Assembly: GCA_020740775.1 (NCBI GenBank)
Contig: JAHEWK010000013.1
Span: 682,001 to 746,000 of the forward strand
Source: Ilyonectria destructans
Taxonomy: Eukaryota; Ascomycota; Sordariomycetes; Hypocreales; Nectriaceae
DNA length: 64,000 nt
Direction: 5' to 3'
Part shown: positions 55,682-64,000 of the stretch, in pieces
How the letters are laid out: each line of letters begins with the position of its first letter
How positions within the stretch are numbered: position 1 is the first letter of the stretch
The notes under the pieces: model-generated
Told to the model about the DNA's origin: nothing
Database searches by the model: none
Seen by the model: the letters and a program-made list of their open reading frames with translations, nothing else
Position numbers and translations under genes: made by a program

Positions 55682-57382
55682 ATGACCATTGTCGAGGCGC
55701 CCATCGTTGCGCAGAGCCAACCTACTACCCCTCCCCATCTGAGCCGCCTGGAAAATGGCAACATTCAGCTCATCGTCAAGGGGAAGCCATTCCTCATGCT
55801 CTCTGGCGAGCTGCACAATTCGTCGCTGAGCTCAGCCAAGTTCATGAGCGAGGTCTGGCCCGCCATGAAGGCGCAGTCCATCAACACCCTGCTCGGATCC
55901 GTGACTTGGGAGACCATTGAGCCCAAGGAGGGCCATTTCGACTTTAGCGAGCTCGATCTGGTGTTGGCTGGCGCTCGTGAGCACGGCATGCACCTTGTGC
56001 TGCTCTGGTTTGGTACCTACAAGAACGGCATCTCGACGTACGCCCCAGGATGGGTCAAGCGTGATGTCAAAAGGTTCCCCCGCGTCCAGGTCCTCGAAGC
56101 TGGCGGCGTGAAGCGCACCGTGGAGATGGTATCGCCTCTCAGCAATGAGTGTTGCGAGGCGGACGGTCGGGCATTTGCAGCCTTGATGCGCCATCTGGCC
56201 GAGGTTGATTCCGAACACAACACGGTTCTCATGGTTCAAGTTGAGAATGAGACTGGTCTATTGGGAGACTCCCGCGACCGCTCGCAAAAGGCCAACAAGG
56301 CATTTAACGAGCCTGTGCCAGCCGACCTCCTAGAACACCTGCACAAGACTGATCTCCATCCCCGCTTCAAGGAGCGCTTTCCCCAGATCCCCACATCTGG
56401 GGAACATTCCTGGGACTCCGTCTTTGGCGCTGGATCCGCCGCAAACGAAGCCTTCATGGCATATCACATTTCCTCCTTTGTCGGACGAGTAGCAGCCGCT
56501 GGAAGAAAGGAGTACCAGATTCCCCTCTACACTAACACATGGCTCAACTTTGATGATCCTTCTCAGCTGGATCTGAGGGGAGTTCCTCTCGTCGTGGGTG
56601 GCGGTGCTGATGCTGGAGTCTATCCCTCTGGCGGACCCTGCCCTCACGTACTAGATATCTGGCGACACAACACTCCAGCTCTAGACTTCCTTGCACCCGA
56701 CTTGTACTTTCACGATTATGAGACGGTTTGCAAGAATTATACTGAGCAAAAGAACCCCCTATTTATTCCCGAGCAGAGGCGTGATGAGAACGGCTCCCGT
56801 CGCGTGTGGTTGTCCTACGCAACTTACGGAGCCCTTGGTGCCAGTCCGTTCGGAATCGACACTGGCGCCGAGCTTGTTGGTCGTGAGTTTAAGCTGCTCG
56901 AGCAGACCAAAGAATATCTCCTAGCCGCTTCCCCTGAGGACCGAATGGGCTTCTTCTTCGACGAGGAGCCTTGTGATAGAGTCCCCGAGCGCTGGACTCG
57001 CGTCTTCGGCGATGTCGAGGTCATTATTGAGCGAGCCTTTGTTTTCGGCAAGGCCGGACCTGGCGGTGGAATGGTTATCCACCTCGGCAACGCAAAGTTC
57101 TTGCTAGTCGGCCGGGGTTTCAATGCCAGCTTCAAGAGCGTACGCAAGGAGGCTACCTTTACTGGCATCTTGTCAGCAGAGGAGAAGGAGGTCGATGAGC
57201 AAGGGCAGCTCAAGACGCTCCGAATCTTCAACGGCGATGAGACAAGGAGTGGCGAGTTTGTCATTATGCCCAATGATGACCCAGACTATGGAGGCTTTCC
57301 TATCGCCGTTACGGTCCCGGCGAGAACATGTATTGTTGAAGTTGAGGCATACTGGGTGGCCGAGGCTGAAGAGGACAGGTAG
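55682..57382 (+). CDS. GH35-like beta-galactosidase with DUF5597-type C terminus
   Basis: An intronless gene of 566 residues. The N-terminal TIM barrel has GH35 features: MLSGELHNSS near the start (the position of the family's sugar-binding loop), TVLMVQVENETG with the acid/base Glu190, and NPLFIPEQ with the likely nucleophile Glu364. The C-terminal part (about 400-560) is a beta-rich domain as in bacterial-type GH35/DUF5597 proteins. It is shorter than the roughly 1000-residue secreted fungal beta-galactosidases and has no signal peptide, so it probably acts in the cytosol on an imported galactoside. That fits the sugar transporter next to it. The start at 55682 has a good context (CCAAAATGA). 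Confidence 0.85.
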   Translation: MTIVEAPIVAQSQPTTPPHLSRLENGNIQLIVKGKPFLMLSGELHNSSLSSAKFMSEVWPAMKAQSINTLLGSVTWETIEPKEGHFDFSELDLVLAGAREHGMHLVLLWFGTYKNGISTYAPGWVKRDVKRFPRVQVLEAGGVKRTVEMVSPLSNECCEADGRAFAALMRHLAEVDSEHNTVLMVQVENETGLLGDSRDRSQKANKAFNEPVPADLLEHLHKTDLHPRFKERFPQIPTSGEHSWDSVFGAGSAANEAFMAYHISSFVGRVAAAGRKEYQIPLYTNTWLNFDDPSQLDLRGVPLVVGGGADAGVYPSGGPCPHVLDIWRHNTPALDFLAPDLYFHDYETVCKNYTEQKNPLFIPEQRRDENGSRRVWLSYATYGALGASPFGIDTGAELVGREFKLLEQTKEYLLAASPEDRMGFFFDEEPCDRVPERWTRVFGDVEVIIERAFVFGKAGPGGGMVIHLGNAKFLLVGRGFNASFKSVRKEATFTGILSAEEKEVDEQGQLKTLRIFNGDETRSGEFVIMPNDDPDYGGFPIAVTVPARTCIVEVEAYWVAEAEEDR

Positions 57383-59784
57383 ACGAAACCAAGTCTGGAC
57401 ATGGACATAGATATATTATAGTGATACGATTAGATTTCAGTCATCGATGCAAGATCTTCATTCAATCAAGTCTAATAATCTTACCCGGAAACTCATGTTG
57501 GTGATATTTTTTATCCCGAATACCAGTATACTCAGAGACCAAACGCAAGCACTCCAAAAGCCATTTCCGTTTCTAGAGCTGAGCTGCGGCTGCTCTAAGC
57601 TTAGCTGTGGTTGAGCATGGGCTGTGCTTGGACTGAGCATCTGGAGCTCGGGCTGAGCCCGACTGAGCTTTGGGCTGAGGTGCCTCGTGGGACCCAGATC
57701 TGGGACAACGTCCCCAAATTTAGGCCCGGCTAGCCTTTCCCGTGCTAAACATCCTGACCTGTAGTTTATGGAGGTGACGGCTTCATGTGAGGCCTTGAAT
57801 CTTAGCAAGTGGCTATTTGCCTGAGCTGGCATTGATGGCGCGTAAGGTGGAGACTCGAACATCTCGACAAGGGCGATTTGCATGAAGAAGGATCTGTTTT
57901 ATGATGGCGGAAAGGGGAGCTTAGGCTAAGATTAGTTCTCATTCATGAGCCACCACATGCCATTTGATCCTTGTTGCAGAGTTTCACCGTCCGAGGGCCG
58001 AGTCACGTTGAGTGAGAAGAGGTTACGGCTTCCAGTCACAGTGAGGAGAGTGATGCATCACATGCCAATGTATCTACATGTGGTGACTCGATCTCGCGCG
58101 ACTTGAGAGCTCAGTACCAACGGCTAGGGCTCTTAAGCTAGCTTTAGAACCCCAAAATCTTTCTAGTATGCAACTGCCGCCTAAGTCTTATAGGTGTCGG
58201 AAGATCGAGGTCTGAGGAGTGGGCGCGCAAAGCTTGCGAATAAAGACATTAAAAACAGGGTCACAATAGATAAGGTCGATTTCTGCCATTCTAGTAGATA
58301 TGTTGTGAAGTATCCTGAGTTAGGTTGTTTGTTATTGACTTAGATATTGCTTATAGCATAGAAGCACTGAGGGCGAGGCCGGCAGACAGCTGATAGGATA
58401 AACTCATACTTTCAACTGAAACTTGTGCCAGCAGGAGTTAAGTGAATCGTCAGATCAGCATGTACAACAAGCCTCTAATAAAGATTGCATAGACGACGAT
58501 AGAGATGGGCAGCATTCAATTGCAGAACCAGGCCTAATTGTAAGTAGCACAGGGGAATAGTTGCCATCATCTAACATGTAACCTTCTGTAACTGGCGCAA
58601 AATTCAGTCTAAGAACCCGTAATCGGGTCACTTTCATCAGTCTCTAGTCAGGCGACATCATAACCCCGGGCTTCCTGATCCCCAACGAAGGTGTGTAACT
58701 GGTAAGGGAGAATTATATTATTATGCTTCATATTCTGCCTTATTTATCTTATCTCCTCTAGCCTCTTAATTTTAGGTGCTTTATGCTGCTGGAAAAAGCA
58801 CAGTCAAGGGTTCGAGATTGAGGTAGAGGTCGGAGTTCATACCTCCTTCAAGGCTTCCAGTTGCAATATCCCGCTCCCTCTGGACCGGCATTATAGGAAC
58901 TTCTGTGCCGATGGAACGGCACTAGCTCTGCTACATTGAACCAGTGCGCCATCATCAATACTGTAGCTCCATATTAAAACGCCAATAGCCTATTTGCGAA
59001 ATAGCTCCAGTCATTTTCGTACATGGTTTTGTCACCCATGCGGTAATGCGCGACCGTAAAAGAGGGCGCCGGACGGATCCTAGACAACACAATCATCATC
59101 TTTGGGCTCCATCATGGTATTGAACATTATTACCCTGATCGAATTGACCGTATGGGATCCAATAGTCTGCTAAAATCTCTACATACACTGCAGTCCAGTA
59201 AACAATAACGTTTGGAACCCATTTTCAACCTTATATACTAGCCTCCTCGCTAAAAAGGAACTGTCTAAACTTGTAGCATCACTAGCTGGGGAAGTTCTTC
59301 AGTCGCTGGTCATAGAATAAGAATCCCATGACTGCTTTTACCAGCATCCGAGAAAATTGCCTCAAAGCCACCGTCTCAGCCTGTTTTCAGTGAGAGCTCA
59401 AGGATCATTCAGCCGAGGTTTCAGGTTGCGTCAACTTATCACAGTGGGGAATGTTGGACCAACTGCATAAGAGGCGGCCTGCTGATTGGTGACAAGCTAC
59501 ATCACAACCACTAGCTCAAGACATACTTGCTCGACGCGCCCAGCCTAGTTACACTCGGACGTGGCCGTTGGCCTTTTGGGCAGTTGATTTACGCATGTTG
59601 GTCCTTAGGCGTATTCCCCATGTCGTACCTCGGCCAGCAGCGATTTTCTCTTATTAGTAGTCTGTTACCCCGCCACAGTATTCATATTGCGTCGTGCCTC
59701 TTCAACTTGCCTTCGTCGTTCTCCTACACCAAATTTCCGCCTACATTTCGTCCTCTTAAACTGGCCAATCGCCTTACTTGCTCC
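57383..59784. other. Long intergenic stretch, no recognisable gene
   Basis: A GCTGAGC/GAGC-rich tract lies at about 57578-57680. Several open frames are present, none with motifs. Composition near 58100-59500 is like decayed non-coding DNA but no repeat ends were found. Confidence 0.45.
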
Positions 59785-62700
59785 ATGGCAACCCCAAACA
59801 CAGGGCCAGCGCGTGCTCGCCAGCTGGTTGAAGCCATTTCAACGGACCTTGGCTTCGTCGAAGAAGAAATATGGGCGACGCTCCTTCCGGTTGCTCGAGA
59901 AAAGTTCGAGTACGCAATGCGCATGAAAGACGGCATGATTTCTTCTTCCGTATTGACGTAAGATTTACAAAATCTAAATATACTCAAACTCGACTGACGT
60001 CTACCCAGCCTCGCCAAGAGCCTTTACACAAGCAACGCACGATTCGTCTTCGAGCTACTCCAAAATGCGGACGACAACCATTTTCGGACAGCCAGAAGAC
60101 TGGAACAGGCACCCTACATTTCTTTCAAAGTGTATCCGGATCGCATTGTCATCGATTGCAACGAAGACGGCTTCACGCCTGAGAACCTGAAAGCAATCTG
60201 CGCAGTAGGACGGAGTTCCAAGACTGGATCGCAGGGATACATTGGCGAAAAGGGAATTGGTTTCAAGTCAGTTTTCATGGCCGCGTGGAAGGTCCACATC
60301 CTGTCGGGAGACTTTTCATTCTACTTTCAACATCGCATTCAAGACTCGGGCTTTGGAATGATACGTCCTGTGTGGGAGGAGCCTATCGAACAGCTACAAC
60401 AACCCCTGACGAGAATAACCTTGTCACTGCACGACCAGGGCGACGAGGACCAGCTGTCATCTCAACGAGACACGATTGATCAACAGTTCAATGATTTACA
60501 AGAGAACCTTCTCCTCTTCATGCGCAACCTGGAAGAAATCCGGGTCACCTTTTTTGACGCCGATGATGAGATGAAGACCTCCACAACCTTCTCAACTCAA
60601 CAAACGGACGGCAACCGGGTGACGTTAACAAGACGCGTCACGAGTGGTGGCGTTATCACCACCACATCCAAGATTTATCATCTCACGAGACATGAGGCGG
60701 GGAATCTTGCCAAGAACGAGAATCTCTCTTACTCAGTTGATGATGAGCGAAATAGAGCATACTCGAAAGCTGACGTAGTTCTCGGGTTCCCATTGACTGA
60801 GGATTCAGTTCCGATCGATATGCCCCAAGATGTTTTTGCTTTTCTGCCGATGAGTCACATGGGCTTCAAGGTAAGTACAGAATAAGTCACCATCCCCTCA
60901 TATCATCCATGGCTGACGTCTCGTAGTTCCTGATACACAGCGACTTTGTCACACAGGCGAACCGCCAGGGAATCGTGACGACATCTCGACGTAACCTTGG
61001 CATCCTCGAGGGTATTTATGATGCTTTCATTCAGGCAATCTTGGATTTCTGCGACCACCCAGCCTTACAGTACACCTGGATGAGATTCCTTCCGAATCCG
61101 ATGGACCATTACGATCATTTTTGGTCACGCTTGGTCACGAAACTGCAGGCCAATCTGCGATTCGAACCGGTCCTACGGCCTTGGAGCGAAGGTCGTCTTC
61201 GGCCGATTACAGACCTTCGGCGACTTTTAGCCTACCATCTCGACTCTCATCAGGAGCCTCTATTCGGGGACACGGACCCAGAGATGTATATCTCCAACAA
61301 ATACCAGGAATCCGACCTTCACAAGATCACAGCCTATGGCCTACAATCACTCACGCAAGATGAGGTGCTCAATTTGGTGGAACAAGACCTTCGGCTGGAA
61401 ACGTCTCGAATGAAGTCGATTGAGACTGATGACTGGCACACCAGGGCTGCGAATCTGCTCGCGATGACGTTCGACAAAGCAGCACTCCACCATCTTCGTG
61501 CAAGAGTTCGCAAATTATCACTATTGCCGTTGCAGGATGGGGACTGGGTCGCATCCAGCGACAGAGGCAACATCTACTTTTCTAAAAGCGCTGGCATAGC
61601 GATTCCGGGAAATATCGGCCTCGATCTGCTCAATGGCACAGCTGAAAAAAACTCGAGACGTGTGCGTCTCTTCGTGTACCTTGGCGTTTTCGACGCCCAT
61701 GTTGACTTCGTACGCAAATCCATTCTCCAGTGGCATCACTTTTATGAACGTGGCTCCGGGGCAAAGTTCTACACGTTTGTGAACCACCTCAAGTTTTTCT
61801 ACTCAACACACAATCTAGCCACAAATCCGATGGAAGGCAAAGAAAGACTTCGTCTGGTAACTAACAAGGATACCACCCTCTTTCCATATTTGGAAAATAT
61901 CTTCCTCCCTGACAACCACGAGTTTGGACTGAAAAAGCTTTTCCAACATACGAACGCCGCAGAGACGCCCACGGATGCACCACTGCTGTACTTCCTCTCC
62001 ACTCTTTATCTCCGAAATTCCCCAGAGAAACCGTCAGTTTTCTCAGAGATCTGGACAGATTGGTTGTGTACCTATGCCGGAGTGCGACGGCATCTCTGTC
62101 TCGTTTCACTTGTAGAACCTCGAAGTCTCTCGAAACCGGTGCACTACGTTGCAAAACACCTACCTGATAAGTTTTTGGGCTTTTTGCGCCATCATTGGTG
62201 CGACGGAGGGAGAGATATTGAAAAATCCCTTGCAATGACCACAGAACTCAAAGGTATTCCGGTCCTTTGCCAAGATGGCTCCATGATCGCACTAGAGAAA
62301 ACCTACCTACCTTTTCAAGACCTTGAAGACGAGTGTACCAGGTACCTGAGAGGTGAGGAGAGCTTCCCATTCCTTCAGCTAACGACAGCCCTGGAACGTG
62401 GCACCTACGCCCGGGACTGGCCCTTTCTAGGGCCACGGCTTGGAGTCGGCATCGATGCAGGCATCGACTTTTACAAACAGCTCCTCCTCCAAATCAGATC
62501 CACGAGGGCCGACAAGGTTGAGGATGAGGACAGGCTCATCGACCTATACAGCACTATTTACGGAAAGCACGTGCAGTCAGCGGCGATGGAGATGAACAAG
62601 AGGAGCCTAGAGTGAGTGCCAAATTTCTACGCAGAGTCCAGAGGCTAAAGATGCACCAGAAACTTCTTCGCGGAACATGGATTGATCTTTGTGCCGTCGA

Positions 62701-64000
62701 GCGGTGACTTTGAGGCCTGCTGGAGCCGGCCCACCGAGTGCCTATGGGATGCGCCGCCCACCTTTACCACCAGTCGTCCTCTCAAATCGCGGTATGAGAC
62801 AGTATTGACCCATCAACAAGATGCCAGACGAGTCACCGAGAGACTTTTCCGCGACGTGCTTGAAGTCTCTGACTGCAGTTGGCGCGACATCATGCACGAG
62901 TTGGAGTATGCAAGTCAGTATGGCTATGACTATCCGGAGGCAATACCCGAACTTTATGATCGCCTTGAACTGATGGCAGGACTTACCAGAAAGGATGAAG
63001 AGGAAATCAGGTAAGTTGTCTACTGTAAATCAGGACCCCCGCGTATGCTGACCTAGGTCGTGACAGGGAGTCGTTCGAAACTGAATCTTTGATCTATGTT
63101 AAGGGGAGGTGGCTCAAGGTTTCAGAGTGCTTGTGGTCCAGTGAGACCAGGATCCAAGGCAAAACCCCCTTGGTGGACGAGTACGAGAATCTGCAAGAGT
63201 TTTTTATTGATTTTCTTGGAGTCGACACTCTCAATCTGCAGATTGTATACGACGAGCTCCTACATTTAGGTCGCTCACCATCTCCATCAGTCGACCAGGT
63301 CAAGCAACAAATACAGTCTTTCAATGGACTTCTTTCGGATGTCAGCAGCTACCCGAAAGTAAAACCAGAACCGCTACGAAGAGCAAAAATCTTCCCTGTT
63401 CATTTTCCAGGGGGCGAAGTCAAGCTGTTCACAGGAGAAACGAACTTCGCCATTGTAGATAGGGTGACCTTGGGAGTTTATTTCGCTGGGCAGGTCAAAA
63501 CTCTCGACTTTGACCTCAACGAAGTTCACGAAATCGTTCCTTTCATACAATGGCTTGGGCTAGAGGAGCGGTATCTGTCACGCTCTGTGAAAGAAATCTC
63601 AACTGTTGATCAAACGGACTTGAGGCCAGTGACACCGTCGGAGGAGAAAATTCGGCCAATTGCTCATTCCCTGTGTCGGCAAGTCAACATCTAGCAATAT
63701 AATGAAGACATGCTAACCACGAAATAGAATTGCCTTTCACTACGACAGTGAAAGACTGAAAATCACGTCTCTCGAATGTCTGTACGAGACGCTGAGAAAC
63801 GTTCGAGTTTACGAGACACACGGAATATCTTGTGAAGTTCACTTTTCTCAGGATGGACAAGACTATAAAGAAGTCTCGAGTCGCAGTGACTTGCACCTTC
63901 GCGAAGAGGGAACACGGCTACAAATATTCCTCCCACGCAAAACAAAGAGACGGCAATTCTGCTATGCTAGCACACTTCCCGCTCATCTGTGCGAGTGGTT
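59785..64000 (+). CDS. Sacsin/NO VEIN-like GHKL-ATPase protein (3' end outside window)
   Basis: Exons 59785-59957, 60009-60870, 60927-62611, 62660-63010, 63067-63678 and 63728 to beyond 64000 give more than 1300 residues in one frame. Near the N terminus is an Hsp90/GHKL ATP-binding fold: N-box FVFELLQNADDN (Glu73, Asn77), DCNEDGFTPENL, and GYIGEKGIGFKSVF (Gly137-Gly142). Large proteins of this type are related to sacsin and plant NO VEIN. Their role in fungi is unknown; a chaperone-like or signalling ATPase is the usual guess. The last visible intron (63679-63727) uses a GC donor (GCAAGT) with branch GCTAAC and acceptor ATAG. With a GT donor at the neighbouring site the frame breaks. The start is the first ATG before the conserved region, with a CCATGG context. 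Confidence 0.85.

Overview
The window comes from a filamentous ascomycete, most likely a Sordariomycete (inference). The evidence is short GT-AG introns of about 46-83 bp with GTNNGT donors and CTAAC branch sites, fungus-only protein families (Zn2Cys6 regulators, HET, HeLo, NACHT NLRs, fungal rhodopsin-like membrane proteins), and an AT-rich transposon relic whose base changes look like repeat-induced point mutation (RIP). I cannot name the genus.

Left part (1-26.5 kb). A Zn2Cys6 regulator runs off the left edge and is divergent from an ornithine-aminotransferase-like gene. A HET-domain gene follows, broken by in-frame stop codons, then a predicted OTT_1508-type deaminase gene with an unclear 5' end. 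After that come ordinary genes: a second Zn2Cys6 regulator, a secreted beta-lactamase-like serine hydrolase, mannitol 2-dehydrogenase, an amino acid/GABA-type permease, a rhodopsin-like integral membrane protein and a MATE exporter.

Middle part (26.5-49 kb) is an accessory, self/non-self recognition region. A second HET gene has a degraded Tc1/mariner-like element (28814-30636) just upstream of its 5' end, and that element carries a nested putative solo LTR. A small Cys-rich protein gene and a long non-coding stretch follow, then a PNP-NACHT-ankyrin NLR (34255-37953) with nearly identical ankyrin repeats. Next is the most striking part, a four-gene block at 39653-48968. It has two divergent HeLo-domain proteins, each ending in two copies of a short motif; a small protein that appears to be a ubiquitin-like domain followed by at least four copies of a related motif; and, divergent from it, a NACHT-WD40 NLR with one copy of the motif at its extreme N terminus. 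The shared pattern is [YFW]-x2-T-...-Q-G-[DN]-x-[YFI], typical of HET-s-related amyloid signalling motifs. By spacing, the NLR copy matches the ubiquitin-like protein, not the HeLo proteins. I infer an amyloid-signalled NLR/effector locus in which a ubiquitin-like protein may replace or assist the usual pore-forming HeLo partner.

Right part (49.8-57.4 kb) looks like a sugar-use cluster: a DHDPS/KDG-type aldolase, an MFS sugar transporter, a Zn2Cys6 regulator and a cytosolic GH35-like beta-galactosidase. After 2.4 kb without recognisable genes, a large sacsin/NO VEIN-like GHKL-ATPase gene, including one GC-AG intron, runs off the right edge.

Exon boundaries were inferred by hand from splice motifs and frame continuity. 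No homology search was run; family names are from motif recognition.
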